Assembly: GCA_907165275.2 (NCBI GenBank)
Contig: OU015669.1
Location: 3,990,501 to 4,054,500 of the forward strand
Reading direction: 5' to 3'
Length of the DNA stretch: 64,000 nt
Source of the DNA: Zygaena filipendulae
Taxonomy: Eukaryota > Arthropoda > Insecta > Lepidoptera > Zygaenidae
The notes below the pieces were generated by a model. That model was not told the DNA's origin. It worked only from the letters and a program-made list of their open reading frames with translations, and did no database searches. Shown here one piece after another: positions 49,901 to 62,437 of the stretch. The position numbers and the translations under genes are program-made. Within the stretch, counting starts at the first letter, position 1; every line of letters starts with the position of its first letter.

Positions 49901-52900
49901 TTTAATTTCGCGTTAATTTCGGTGTTACCGCGAGAATTACAAGATAAAAAGTGCCCTATTCTGTAACCATGATAACGTGTTAGTTATGTCGTGAAAGAGT
50001 AACAAACAAACAAATACAGTCACATCTATGCTATAATAAAAGAGTAGAATCCGCGATTCTGTACATTGAATATTTTTACCTAAAATTAAGAGGGGTGATA
50101 AAAGAAGAGTAACCAACCCCAAAAAAAATGTTTTTCAAATTCTTTTCTGTCTGTCTGTTCGCGATAATCTCCGCATCTACTGAACCGATTGTCATGCGGT
50201 TTTCACAGGTAGATTAACTTAGCCTGGAGCTCATTGATATACTACACCAGTATTAAGCTAGTAGTAAATCAATGCTGGAGATACATATAGGCTTTGTTTC
50301 ATTAAAATCGGATGTCGGGAAAAAAGGTTGTTGTATAAAAACCTTTCATGCGGGTGAAACCGCGGTGCACAGCTAGTTTATAATAATAAGGATAGTTACG
50401 ATTTCTCGTGTGTTTCTTTTGAGGAAATTAAATATATTTACTTTAATTTGAAATGGAACAATGCAAGCAACGATGGTTACATACCATCTCCTTACTAATA
50501 TAAATGCGAATACTAGTTTGTTTCTTTGTTTTTTACGCTTTCACGCCTCAACCGATCGCCGTGAAATTTTCCACACACGTTGTCAGGAGTAAAGAGAAAG
50601 AGATAGGGTACTTTAGTCCCGGAATTCCCGCGAGAACTCCGAAAGACTACGGTTGAAACCTCGAACAGCAGCTAGTAAAATATATATTATTATAAACTAG
50701 CTGTCCCGCGAAGTTTTACCCGCGATAATTTCGAATTTCCCGCGGAATTGTTCCATACAAACTTTGCAACCCCTTTTCATCCCCTTAGGGGTTGAATTTT
50801 CAAAAATCCTTTCTTATCGGATGCCTACGTCATACAAAGAACACACCTTCCTAGTTTTAGATCTCTACGATCAGCGGTTTAGACTTTGCGTTGATCTATC
50901 AGTCATTCAGGACAAAGCATTTTAATCATGTACTGATTAGAATTTGAAATGGAACATTGCAAGCATCGTAAGTGACGATACCTTTTGCGCCGTAGATCTC
51001 TGCCGGTGACGCGGCAGATGGTGGCGGGCGGGCTGGCGGGCGCGTGCCAGATAGTCATCACCACGCCCATGGAGCTGCTCAAGATACAGATGCAGGACGC
51101 GGGCCGCGTCGCCGCGCAGGCGAAAGCTGGTCGGTCACACGCATTGTTTCAAAATAGATTATTCGACTATCGGATTAGATGTTTCAAAATGTGTGCGAAA
51201 ACGATGCACGATGAACTTTGTGTGATTAACACTGGGTTCCACTTTCCAGTCAGGGCGTGTTTATACAACGTGTTAATGAATTAACTGAAAACTTGAAAGT
51301 AGTTTTTTTAGAATCGACTTCCGAATCAATTGCACCATGTTTTAATATAGGTTATATTTTTTAGTTTTTATTAGCCTATGTCTAAATTATTTACAATAAA
51401 ATATTGCCGCGTACGCCTCGCGCCGCTCGTAGCAAAAAATTCGAATCGATCATAGGTGCGAGCATAGGGCTTAAAATGTCTTAGATAGGTCACCTCCAAA
51501 CTAATGTTGAATAACTTTTAAACTGTTAATTTTTTCGACATAATTTATGTTTTAACTATATTTTTGTTTATTTTTTTAAATGGGGTGTATCAGGTTTTTG
51601 ATTAATTCATTAACACGTTGTATAATATCTATAACTGTGATATATTATACTTATATATTACCCTTTTTGCTTGGTTTCCACGAAGAGCTTATAGCTTTGG
51701 AAGGGATCAAGTTGATCTGTGTGTTGTGAACATTATTATTGTTCTTATCATTATTATTTCACCCGCGTTAATTTTTAAGATTACGCGGGAATTCCGGGAT
51801 AAATTACTCTATATCCTCTCTGTACCCCTGAGTTTTAGTTTTTAATCCGTCATGTAAATAAATGAAAAATATTGGACACGTATTTTTAATTTTTTACGTA
51901 ATCAAAAAATGACGGAAAGGTCGCGTGACGTCACGACGTGCTACAGTTATGACTTCGCGAGCCCTTTCTAAACTTTTGATGCACTGCAAGTATTTTTTCA
52001 TTAATTTCAAAAATCAAAATATACCTTACCTACATGGCCTACGTGTCTATTAGTTTTAACATCTGACAGACTAAATAGAATTTTGATTTCCACACCCCGG
52101 AAACTACCTCATAGCAAGGAGGTAAGGATAAGGGTTATAAACAAGTCATATCCCACCTTGAAGCTGTACTCATGCCTGCCCTTTTCTTTCTTTTTGTTTT
52201 TTCTCTAATTGGCTAGTTGGCCGTGGCCATCTTATTAACTTTGTAAAATGATATCAACGTACGGAAGCATTATTGTAGTAACCTGTTGATGGTCCTAAAT
52301 AAATGTATATTTAATAATAAATAAATAAATAACCGTCGGATGTTTGTCGCAGAGGGCAGGACGTTGAAGCGCACCACCGCCCTGGAGCTGACGCGGCGGC
52401 TGCTGCGCGAGCGCGGCGTGCTCGGCCTGTACAAGGGCGTCACCGCCACGGCCGCGCGCGACGTGTCCTTCAGCGTCGTGTACTTCCCCACGTTCGCGAT
52501 GCTCAACGACCTGGGCCGGCCCAAGGGCAGGCCCGAGGACGCGCCGCCGTTCTGGTAACAGCGTGCAGCGCTCACAGTTGATGCTATTTGATTTTCATAC
52601 TACATTCATTATACTGGCTGATCCTCGAGGTTTCAGCCTGCGTTATTTTCGGAGATCCCGCGGGTATCCCGCGATGAAAGTACTTCCCTATATTTTTTCG
52701 GTACCTACCCTTGAAAATGTGTATACGGTGAAATTTTATGTAGTTTCACGTCACCCGCGTTAGTTTCAAAGTTCCCGCGGAATTTTCCAGATAAAAGGAC
52801 CCTATGTCCTCTGTACTGACAAAGTGTATTATGCATAATTAATGCTGTGCGTAACAACAAACTCGCATTCTCTAATAGGAAAAATTTTCATGTATTATTT

Positions 52901-54136
52901 TAATTTTAATTAGTAAATATTCTCTTACCGCCGCATTCAGAGTCGACTTTAATGATTACTTAGGTATAGATTTTTAAAACAAAACTGCCGCAATCAGAGA
53001 CGTTCAGTAAATTAATGTTGATTGGCATTTAACGAAATGTAACTTAATTAGTTAAATACCAATTAACATTATTTTATTAAACTTGTCTGATTGCGCCAGT
53101 TTTGTTTTAAAAATCTATACTTAACTAAGTAATCATTAAAGTCGACTCTGAGTGCGGCCGTTAGTTTGAGATCTTTGAGACATGATTTTCATATATTTTT
53201 TTAAGATTTTCCTAGACGATATTGACAACGTGACGAAAACTTAACCTCTCCCCCGCCCCTGTGACCATGTGTGGTGTTTTGAAGGCCCTCCTCGCCCCCT
53301 GAACGGGTCACGTAGTATGAGTATGTTCCCCTAAGGAATAACGGCGCGCTGACTGAGTGCGATCGATGGAGTGAGGTTATAATAACGAATGCGGCATCGC
53401 GTGCGCGTGCGCAGGTGGTCGTTCGTGTCGGGCTGCGTGAGCGGGTCGGTGTCGGCGCTGGTCGTCAACCCCATGGACGTGGTGAAGACGCGCATGCAGA
53501 CCCTCACCAAGGGCTCCGGCGAGCGGCAGTACTCCTCCATCATGGATTGCGTCGTGTGAGTCGCATACAAACTCAGTCCGCTACGATCGAGTATTTATCG
53601 CGCGCAGGAATGGGCTAGATGACTAAATTTTAATTTTTAGTCAGTCTTGTAGATTAATAAAAAATATTGGACAAGTATTTTTCCTTTTTTACGTAATCGA
53701 AAAATAACGGCTATATCATACAGGAATAAATACATATTACAGGCACAGATAATATAATACTATACTAGTATTACAGGAAATATAATATGAGCAGTAGCCA
53801 TTGATATATTAAACAACCCTAGATGCACAGTCTCGAACAAAAGTAACACTCGAAACCGTCCCCAAACACTCGACAATTCTACATAAGTAGTTATAGTTAT
53901 ACTATAAACAATATCAGTAGCACATAATCGTGGCGCGCCTGCCTATATATGTATTGCCTCTCAGGTTAATATATTATTCTCTGTGGTTTCATAACAGGCA
54001 AACAATGAAATACGAAGGCCCGACAGCGTTCTTCAAGGGCGGCGCGTGCCGTATGATGGTGATAGCGCCGCTGTTCGGCATCGCGCAGGCGGTCTACTTC
54101 CTGGGCATCGCCGAGTACCTGCTCGGCTACAAATAA
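46988..54136 (+). CDS. GC1: Mitochondrial glutamate carrier (SLC25A22/A18 type)
   Basis: An inner-membrane carrier that imports glutamate with a proton into mitochondria. Seven coding exons, 46988-47040, 48077-48211, 48832-48981, 50996-51129, 52353-52554, 53415-53555 and 53998-54136, join in frame to 317 residues, the expected length. The threefold mitochondrial-carrier repeat is clear from its signatures: [11 protein letters not shown] (helix 1, about residue 40), [11 protein letters not shown] (helix 3) and [11 protein letters not shown] (helix 5), each a P-x-D/E-x-x-K motif. Matching second halves include [30 protein letters not shown] and [14 protein letters not shown]. Glutamate-carrier identity rests on [38 protein letters not shown] and the C-terminus [16 protein letters not shown]. 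Exons 4-7 are very GC-rich against AT-rich introns that hold many Helitron copies. Confidence 0.95.
48212..48290 (-). repeat. Helitron fragment at a splice donor
   Basis: Starts within the donor of glutamate-carrier exon 2: after GTGAGTG comes TTTCACTTGCGTTAATTTCG, the hairpin-proximal part of the common repeat, then GGTAATTCTGGGATAAAAAT. The insertion begins within about 8 bases of the exon. Confidence 0.55.
49298..49317. repeat. TG dinucleotide microsatellite
   Basis: About ten TG units in the intron after glutamate-carrier exon 3. Confidence 0.9.
50031..50376 (+). repeat. Helitron subfamily B copy in carrier intron 3
   Basis: Starts CTATAATAAAAGAGTAGAAT, ends GGTGCACAGCTAG then T, with hairpin GCGGGTGAAACCGCGG. 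About 70 bases near 50230-50285 are absent from the sister at 41991, so lengths vary inside the subfamily. A minus-oriented fragment of the common family lies just before it (about 49905-50028). Confidence 0.65.
50489..50675 (+). repeat. Helitron copy in carrier intron 3
   Basis: Starts near TCCTTACTAATATAAATGCG and ends GCAGCTAG followed by T; contains GTTGTCAGGAGTAAAGAG and TTTAGTCCCGGAATTCCCG. The hairpin is decayed. Confidence 0.65.
50697..50900 (-). repeat. Helitron-related copy, third subtype
   Basis: Begins CTAGCTGTCCCGCGAAGTTT and CCCGCGATAATTTCG, but continues with CATCCCCTTAGGGGTTGAAT and CTTTCTTATCGGATGCC instead of the usual body. The shared 3' end with a different body is typical of Helitron families. 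Confidence 0.55.
51757..51835 (-). repeat. Helitron fragment
   Basis: TTTCACCCGCGTTAATTTTT, then GCGGGAATTCCGGGATAAAT and CTCTGTACCCCTGA. The 120 bases after it (ATTGGACACGTATTTTTAAT block) recur at about 53665-53720 in a later intron of the same gene. Confidence 0.5.
52612..52840 (-). repeat. Two truncated Helitron copies after carrier exon 5
   Basis: CTGATCCTCGAGGTTTCAGC starts a first fragment; GTCACCCGCGTTAGTTTCAA at about 52751 starts a second. Both have the GGAGATCCCGCGGG or AAGTTCCCGCGG block. Confidence 0.5.
52926..53163. mobile_element. Palindromic MITE in carrier intron 5
   Basis: The outer 60 bases on each side are inverted copies (left GCATTCAGAGTCGACTTTAA, right its inverse with CACTCAGAGTCG), and the inner part is also partly inverted (ATTAATGTTGATTGG / CCAATTAACAT). 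Partial copies of one end lie at 43240 and at 9297-9334. Confidence 0.8.
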
Positions 54137-54203
54137 ACGGGGAGGTACTACCACCGGACAGGCTACTACCAACTTTAATTTTTTGTTACATAATTGGTAC
54201 AAA

Positions 54204-54550
54204 TAGTGATGTGCCAGATCGTAAAAATGTATATCCGCGGATACGGATCTTAACTTTTTTACTCAATCGCTATTGGCGCTTGACCTTGAAACGATAGTTG
54301 ACGCAACTTGACGCTATGCTCGATAGGACATGTTGCGACATGCATTGAGCGGGTCTTTCTTTTGTTTTTACATCTGAATGGAATTCCATAAATTTTAATT
54401 GTTACCTAATCACCTATATACTTCAATGTATTAAAAAATTAAAAAGGCACAAATCCGTAAAAATTCGCTATAAAAGTAACGGATCCATAAGGATCTTTCT
54501 TCTCCCTGGAATATCCGCGGATACGGATACAGATATCCGGCACATCGCTA
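54204..54550. mobile_element. hAT-type MITE after the carrier stop codon
   Basis: Ends TAGTGATGTGCC and GGCACATCGCTA are inverted with one mismatch. The flanks GGTACAAA and GTTACAAA form an 8-base duplication with one mismatch, as expected for hAT. Inside, ATATCCGCGGATACGGAT occurs near both ends in the same sense. It starts 68 bases after the carrier stop, so it is probably part of the 3' UTR. Confidence 0.75.
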
Positions 54551-57500
54551 GTTACAAATTACAAAACTACCGGGTTGCTCACCATCGATCATATAAAAAT
54601 ACGACTTGGCACATTTTCTCAATTAAGCTCCAGCTCCGTCAGTTAAGTGAGTTTTCTCTTTCTGGACGGGACTCGTAATTTTGTATCTAATCGTTACAAA
54701 TAAATATTTTCACATGTATAGTAACTATAGTAAGCATGGAACCTTCCTTGGAAATTAAAAGTACTTTACTCATATAAATGTTGGCAATCGATTCAAACGT
54801 GTCAGAAATATGAAATAATAATCAGTTTTACGACACAAAGAGAAAAAAAATTGCAAATTTTAAAAATATCATTCAGTGCTAAATACAAAAACAAATTAAA
54901 ACTCTTATTTTGAAATTGCTTAAAAAACGCATCGAATTGAGATTGTTCAATAAACTTAACCGAGGAGGTCACAGGACTTTTGTGATAATGATCTTTGCCA
55001 TCCCGTCCAGAGCGATATTACGTTACTCATACTACGGCCCGGCAGGTATTATAACATAATGCATTCCATTGGTGATTCCAACTTAATTTTCATTTATTAA
55101 AATTCCCTACTGACTATTTATTTTTTATTCAATCTGCTAATTCAACTTTAAATCGTAATCGACCATACTCTACTTTGTCTATGGTTCCATTTTCTTATTT
55201 TTTGAAGCCGGTTAAATTATGTAATCATGTAAATCTATTGTCTCTAAGACCAAGAAAATTGAATCAACCAATCACCTTGGCAATTGCAATTTGCAGTGCT
55301 CACAACTCGATATTCAAACAATAGTTCTTTCTCACACGATTTGTCAACTCCTAACAAATTGAATCAACAGATAGAATAATAATATAACATTGAACGGTCA
55401 GTGATAGCAGCTTCTACAGTTCTATTTGTTGTTCTTGTATATTTACTACTTTGTTTTTACGCTACTAGTCACTTCCTTGTGATATTTTTTTACGACGGAG
55501 AAATAAACATCATTTTTTATTATTAGTAAGTTCTAATGTTCCTTAATTTTGATGTAGAAAATATGGCCAAGATTGTATAAAATATTATGGTGTCCAGTAT
55601 CTAAATGAAAATGAAAAAAAATAAAATGAAAATTATTTATTACTAAATGAGTTCGAGGATGATCTTTGATGACGTTATACCGTTAATTTTAGTTACGTGT
55701 TATAAATGACAAATTATACTATTACATGAACAATGTTTTATACAATATGTCATAGTACAATTGTAAAATCCGTTAGATTGTAAACAATTGGCATTAGCCA
55801 AGGTAAATGCGTGTACATGCTACACGCTAGGTTAGGTAAGGTAGGTTGAACTGTGACCTCAAAAGAGTTAAATGGGGCGGATGGTACTGATTTGTCATGT
55901 GCCCCACACCGCGCATTTTCTTTCCTCGGCATTTTACATATTACCGTTAATTTACAAACTAATTATTTTTACAGTTTCACGGTGACATTCATATAGTGAC
56001 AATTTGACACCCTAAATAGTTTTTTTTTTTTCAGTTATTTACATCCTCATGAACACAAAGAATTTCGCCATCTTACTATCCATTTAGTTTACATATTATC
56101 TAATTCATGCATAAAACGGAGTAGACACAAATATGATTTAATATTTATTTTATTTCATAATTATACAAACTAAAACATTTATCTATTTTTAATATGGTAT
56201 ATTATATGATTTAATTTATCAAAAACTCAATGATATTTATGGATACAAATGTTGCTGTTGTGTGTGTTGTGTGACTGTTTGAGGTTTAATAGCAATTAAT
56301 AGGTATCATAGAAGATATTATTATACTTACAGAAAAAACTTTCTTAGGAACTATTTGGTTTGTTTATGTGCAATTAATTTACAATAGTAGTTATATTTCG
56401 GTCATTTGGCGTGATTTGAAAAAGTGTAGATCAACTTCTGTGTTTCGGATCGGTGGAAACGCCGACAAAATGAAATCGTGCTGACATAATAAAAATGAAT
56501 CAATTTACGTTAGAAAAATTTACTTTTTTATTACTATGTCTAATTGTTTTTTTGTACAAAAACACAATAGTTCCCAACACTTTTTCCATGTAAATAAATA
56601 CCTTCTATGGTTGTGGATTTCTCCATACTATTCTTACTAAAACCTATACTGGGGGCGAGAAGTTTTCAAAACAAATACTTAATAACAAGCTCATTAATTT
56701 AAATAATTTAATTATAATTAACAATTATGCTATCTCATATTTTAGAAGTAATAGCATTCGCATTAAACCATAATAGTCATACAAAAAATTTAATAAAAGT
56801 CAATTAATTTAAAAGGCACATGAGTCTTTAACATTTAATGATAATGAACTTTATTAGCGCGGAGTAAGGTGCAATCCTTTCCGTTGAGCCATTTATGTCA
56901 ATTGTTTATGTGTAAAAATAAATAATGTTATTTTACTAAAAAGAGTGGATAGGCTAGTGGTGCTCAGAGTGATTCTCACTTCTCACTTAAAACTCAGGTT
57001 AGCTCAGATTGGCGCGATGGCCGCGTTATCCGGCTTATTTTCGCTGATAGTTTCTCTCCATTAAGCGACTTATTTTTATTATATTAGGCAACATTTTTGT
57101 TAAATAATAATATTCGCCGAAGATTGTGAATATATGTAGGTAAAAGTATAAGAGGAGACTATGAAATATATGTGATACGAGATATTATTTTTAAATTATG
57201 TTTTATAATGTATGGCACAAATCTTATTTTTATTTAGCGCCAGTGAAAGTTCTGTGCTTTGTTGTTACTGGCTGGATAGACGTATTTTGCTATTTTTTTT
57301 AGTATAGTTTCTTTCTAGAAATTTGCTTGTTAGTATCAAAGGCGTTTTAGGGCAGTGTGTGGAGTGTAAAAATGATAATAATTTGTTTTTAATGTTTATT
57401 TTTATTCATTCAATTATGTATTGACAATAAATATTATTATTACCGCAAATATAAATATTAATATGATGTTTGGTAGGTAGTTTTTATTGTTAATCTATAT

Positions 57501-59501
57501 GTAACAAATAATATTAAAATTTAATAATTAAATTAAATATCTATGTGTATTATATGGATAATTCATAGATTTAGAATGAAAAAATTCTAAATCTATGGGA
57601 TAAATAATGAAGGCGAGCATTATCACCTTATCACGGATGAAGTTCTAGTATCGATGTTGTATGTTTTGATTATTTACTATATGTATATAGATTAAAATAA
57701 AAAAATTACTGCAATGACATCAATAATGTACTTGTGTGAGCGTGAATGCACTACTCTGTGAGTGTGCATCACTCATACATGATAAAAATTTTAAAACTAT
57801 TGTTTGTGTTAGAATATTGTGTCGTATCTAGGGTTGCCAGCTCTGTCGTGTCCTATGACGCCAACTGTATTTTTTTTGATACGGCTAAACTTTCGGGGAA
57901 AGGTATAAATAAACGCATATTTTAGTCGTATGAAAATCGCTCATCTCTTGTAAATCGAACACCAATGATATATGATCCTATACCGCTAGCCCGATTGCGA
58001 TGAAACTGTGGTTGGATACACAGGATATACTTGAACAGCTGGGACCCGCATTTTCATAAGTTTTCCGAAAGTCCGTGCACTAAGATTGGCAATACTTGTG
58101 TTAAAAATGAATAATTAAAAATAACGCACTTCCCTGCGTTCATAATATGTCACAACATAGATATGTAAACCTAACTAACTATTAGCAACACTATCAGTAT
58201 GGGACTCGCGATTAGTCGTGAAATTTAAAGGAGAGTGATTTTGAACTAGGCACTTTGATTTTGTACCCCTAACCCCACGCATCTAAAATGGATTTGTAAC
58301 TATATAAAAATATTTTTACCTGGAGAAAAGGGATTGTTTATCTATAAAAAAAGTGCTTTGTCTAAAAACTTGAAAATTTCACATGATCTCTTGAAAAGAA
58401 CAGATACGATCACGTCAATCAGATCAATAAGATGGCAACACTGGATTTGAGTTTAGCTTATATTTTCTTCTAAAAGTGCCATTATCAAGTATGCAATGAC
58501 AATAAAATATATAAAATAACTATGATTAGATTAATTATTATATATAAATTATATTATTATCATTATAACATCCTGCCAGGGTACATGTAATTAAATAATA
58601 TCATCATGTATATCTAATGCATGTAATAATTATACGTATAAAATATAATATTATGTGTGTGGAGTTAAAATGAAAAGTGTTGCTAAATGTGCTGATTGTA
58701 ATCAATAACTATACCTACTATTGAGTTAAAATTATTTTACAAAACTAAAATTATAGATTTTTTCTTACATCAATGGATTGATTATACTTAAAATCACCAA
58801 CTCAGCCCATTATGTCGTAACTTTTAGGTAATCTACCATGAAAGAATTAAATTCACGTATTTTATGTTTCTACACAAACTCCATAAAACTAAAGTCAGAA
58901 CATACTTATTGTACACGCTTGTTACATTAAAAATACTATAGATGTTGAATAAAAGTTGAAACAAGTCCTTTATCTGTTTTCATTGACTAGGTACTGAGTA
59001 GTTAGTGCTACACTGATTATAAAAAATTCGTTATGTTAAATCCCATCCGATTCTTTGATAACCGATGCAGTCTTCAATTCCCGCCAAGAAGCCCCTTTAT
59101 AAAAAATATCTCACCAATGCATTTCGATGGTAAATAACAAGAAAAAAAAACTGAATGGCTGGCTGTATGGACTAAGTTTCCTTCCCCGTAGTACCCCTTC
59201 CCCTAGGCACTAGGACTTGGCTGTATGGACTTAGATTCCTTTGCCTTCTTCAATAGGAATTTTTAAAAAAAGATTGTTGACAATTTTGACAATTATTGTT
59301 CTTTTGAAGTTTTCAAGATAGTTTTGATTGGTGTTTGATTCAAAGATCATATAATCACTACGTTGTTTGATTGTTCGAAATTGATTGGAGAAGAAAACGC
59401 GTCCATCTCATTTTTGGTTTTTACTTTTTGCTGTTGACGATTGACTGAAGAGTTATTTACTAATTTATTGAGTGACTAGAACCTAATTTGTGTTCCTAAC
59501 A
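54551..59501. other. Gene-poor interval between carrier and moira
   Basis: Nearly 5 kb of AT-rich DNA with no recognised exon. It may include a long carrier 3' UTR and the moira promoter. At 57564-57597 a 13-base perfect stem (CATAGATTTAGAA) with an 8-base loop is present. At about 59140-59260 the phrase GGCTGTATGGACTTAG is repeated and recalls sequence near 61450. Confidence 0.5.
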
Positions 59502-60077
59502 ATGACGACAATAGGGCCCAAAAAGGATGGAGGTCCAAATGTAGAGTTTTTCCAATCGCCGGAGTCTTTAGCACAATTTGACCAAATTCGTGTTTGGTTG
59601 CAGAAAAACTGTAAGAAGGTTAGTTACATTGTTTAACTATCGGCTTTTCTTGTTAAGTTATGAATTATTATGCCTTGAATAGCGTTGTTTATTGTATAAC
59701 ATATTCATGATACTCGCCAGCAATGCTTGTTTTGGAACTCCCTCGGGGAGTTAGGTATTCAACCCACTCAGGGATAATGTAGCTTTCTACCAGAGAAAGA
59801 ATTTTTCGAATCGGTTCAATAACCAACTCTAACTACATCCAAACTTCAAAAATTAGAAACTTAAAAACTCTTTTTATTATTAGTGAAGAAAAAGTAGGTT
59901 TAATAGTTGTGGATTTCAATAAAAGAAGCAGAACTAAAATACTTAATTTTTTTGCAGCATGTTCAGACTGACCCACCGACCAAGGATGGCTTGGCTCAAC
60001 TTGTCATCCATCTCATACAGTATCAGGAGAATAAACTCGGCAAGAATGCTGCAGACCCACCATTCTTGAGGCTTCCG
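59502..60077 (+). CDS. mor: Moira / SMARCC, first two exons (gene continues)
   Basis: Moira is the SWI3-type scaffold of the Brahma (SWI/SNF) chromatin-remodelling complex in the nucleus. Exons 59502-59618 and 59958-60077 give 79 in-frame residues. MTTIGPKKDGGPNVEFFQSP, then QFDQIRVWLQKNCKKHVQTD and KDGLAQLVIHLIQYQENKLG, correspond to the extreme N-terminus of SMARCC1/2 (KKDGGPN, F-x-x-x-R-x-W-L-x-K-N, L-V-x-x-L-x-Q-x-Q-E). The second exon ends LRLP before a GTAGGC donor; the next expected block (about 'CFLDF..GG.L') was not found before 64000. The SWIRM, SANT and coiled-coil parts must lie outside, or this is a truncated copy. Confidence 0.9.
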
Positions 60078-60329
60078 GTAGGCTAATTTATTGTTATTAT
60101 TTTTTTTGTGTGGCCAGATCTTGGATACCTTGAATCATTTAGAATCTTGTGTGCCATGCTCATCATTACAATTTATATGTATATTCTACACAAAAGTCTG
60201 TAGTAGCATTTATTAACTACTTGAACTACATGAATTTCATAATCCCCTAGGCTATACCTTTTGTAATATGAGAAAGAGTATAGCTATGTGTCAATTGATA
60301 AGACAGTGTGGCAAATTTTATAGGTAATA

Positions 60330-60440
60330 AGGTTATAGGCTATATAACATAACGCTGAGACACATAGGAGTTGAGCAGTGATGGTAAATTTGAAGCAAGT
60401 CTGATGAAAATGCGCTTTCGATTTCTTATCCTCGCATAAG
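60330..60440. repeat. Inverted copy of the repeat at 15980-16290
   Basis: GGTTATAGGCTATATAACAT, GACACATAGGAGTTGAGCAG and AAATTTGAAGCAAGTC are reverse complements of blocks at about 16000-16080. Confidence 0.6.
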
Positions 60441-60540
60441 TTGATCATACAGCAAAAGTATGTATTACAAAGATGATGGTCTTCAAAAGATCTACAAAAA
60501 TGTCCTTAATAGTATATATCTATCTTTTATAAATAAATTA

Positions 60541-60749
60541 TCCTACTAATATTATAAACGCGAAAGTTTGTAAGAATGTATGGATGGATGGATGGATGTT
60601 TGTTACTCTTTCACGCAAAAAGTACTGGATTTAAATGAAACTTTACAATAATATAGCTTATTCATCAGATGAACACATAGGGTACTTTTTATCCCGGAAT
60701 TCCCGCAGGAACTCTGAAATTAACGCGGGTGAAACCGCGGGGCACAACT
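60541..60749 (+). repeat. Near-complete Helitron copy in moira intron 2
   Basis: Starts TCCTACTAATATTATAAACG after an A, contains GATGGATGGATGGATG and TTTTATCCCGGAATTCCCGC and ends GGCACAACTA; the CTAG has decayed. Confidence 0.7.
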
Positions 60750-60754
60750 ATATT

Positions 60755-61063
60755 ATAATAAAATAGTAGAATCCGTGGTTCTGTACATTGGATATTTTTA
60801 ACAAAAATTATCACGCATTGTAGAAGAAGAGTAACCAACCACAAAAAAGTTTTTAAAATTCTTTTGTGTTTGCCTGTCTGACTGTTCGCGATCTCCGTCT
60901 GTCTGTCTGTCTCTCCAAATTTATTGAATGGATTGCGGTTTTCACAGATAGATTTAACTTAGTTTAGAGCTACTTATAGGGTTTTTTTACTTAAATCGGA
61001 TGTCGGGAAAAAAGTTGTTATATAAAAACGTTTCACGCGGGTGAAACCGCGGGGCACAGCTAG
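60755..61063 (+). repeat. Helitron subfamily B copy
   Basis: Starts TATAATAAAATAGTAGAATC, contains AGAGTAACCAACCACAAAAA and ends GGGGCACAGCTAG then T with hairpin GCGGGTGAAACCGCGG. It lies directly after the previous copy and directly before the element at 61069. Confidence 0.7.
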
Positions 61064-61068
61064 TAGGT

Positions 61069-61711
61069 CATAATAGGGTACTTGCATGAATTTTTTTTTT
61101 CAGTCTATTTTAAAGATATATGGCCTACTTAAACAAAGCAAGAAAAAGAAAAAAAATATATGCATAAATTCATTAAATAGAGCGTTTCAAAGTTCCTACT
61201 TTAGACCTTACCGCCGAAACGTGGAATGACGTCACTTGTTCAAAATTACGCCTTATTAATCTGTGATAGAAATGTCACTGTCGTATTGACAGGGTCATGA
61301 GACACTGACAGACAAATAACTTCAATATCCAAAAGCGAAATTGAGGTTGAACTGGGTCGATTTAATTCCAAAAGTTCCAGTAAAGAATCGAAATGCATGT
61401 TACCAATGCATTTTAAAGTAAAAAACTTCAGAAAATGGAAAATATGCGTTGACTGTATGCACTTAGTTTCTTTTGCCTTCTCTGAAAGAGGTAAATGTTT
61501 ACTAAAAAAATAAAAGTGACGTCATGTGTCAAGCTTGGCTGTGATTGGTGTTTCGTTGCAACGTTCCGTTTCACAAAATTAAAAGTTGAATATTTTGGAA
61601 ACTATTGAAAATTTTTTAGTAAATGTTTCACGATAACGCTTTTCTAAGGCTCTATTTTTGAAATATTGACATAATTTCTTATTATAAATTTCATGCAAGT
61701 ACCCTATTATG
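61069..61711. mobile_element. TIR element in moira intron 2
   Basis: CATAATAGGGTACTTGCATG at the left is the exact inverse of the right end at 61692-61711, and the match continues 4 or more bases inward. The interior shares TTACCGCCGAAACGTGGAAT and TTGGTGTTTCGTTGCAACGT with 44938-45315. No ORF. Confidence 0.8.
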
Positions 61712-62230
61712 TGAATAATACTTATTTTTCATTATAGAAAAATGTCTAGTGCTTGAACAAATCCTGTAAAACACACAAGGGCCACAACTTGGCCGTATGG
61801 CAGTTGATAAAAAAAATAGTGTTTATATTAAAATTAAAAGTTTTTAAAAAGTTTTTAAAGGCTGCTTGTTACCAAAAGTATTCCAAAATAGACACATTAA
61901 TTGGAATAGTGGGTAATAACTAAAGATTGTAACTAGGTCTGTCATTTACCATGAAAATATTAAATAGAAAATAATGTCCACTACATTAATAGCTCTTTAT
62001 AACACTATAACTCAGGTTTTTATAACTAAAAGACTCCAAAAGCAATAACATTTAAAAAATAAAAATCTTTTCATATTTTTTTTTTATTGAACAGCTAAAC
62101 AAATTTCGTATTGTTTCACAATCAGAAATATATTTACTATAAATAAATAATTTAACGTATGTTATTATTAGTAGTCCGTAATGCTTTTAACAAATCTTAA
62201 TCGTTAACACTAATTCCTGCAGTGACAAGT

Positions 62231-62437
62231 GGGGTTAGCCAAGTTGACAGTCTACAATCGTTAACACATAAAAAACATTAAAAAAATCGCCATGTCACTT
62301 GGTCAGCCAATCAAAACTCTTGTTTTGCATGACCATGTGAAAATTAGAGTTTTGATTGACTGACCAAGTGACATGACAATTCGTTACATAAGTTTTCTAT
62401 GTGTTAACAATTGTAGAACGTCAACTTGGCTAACCCC
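62231..62437. mobile_element. 207 bp palindromic MITE
   Basis: GGGGTTAGCCAAGTTGAC and GTCAACTTGGCTAACCCC are perfect inverted ends. Further inward GTTAACACATA and CATGTCACTTGGTCAG also have inverted partners, so most of the element folds back. Partial relatives lie at 22545-22706, 305-375 and 9527-9590. Confidence 0.85.
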
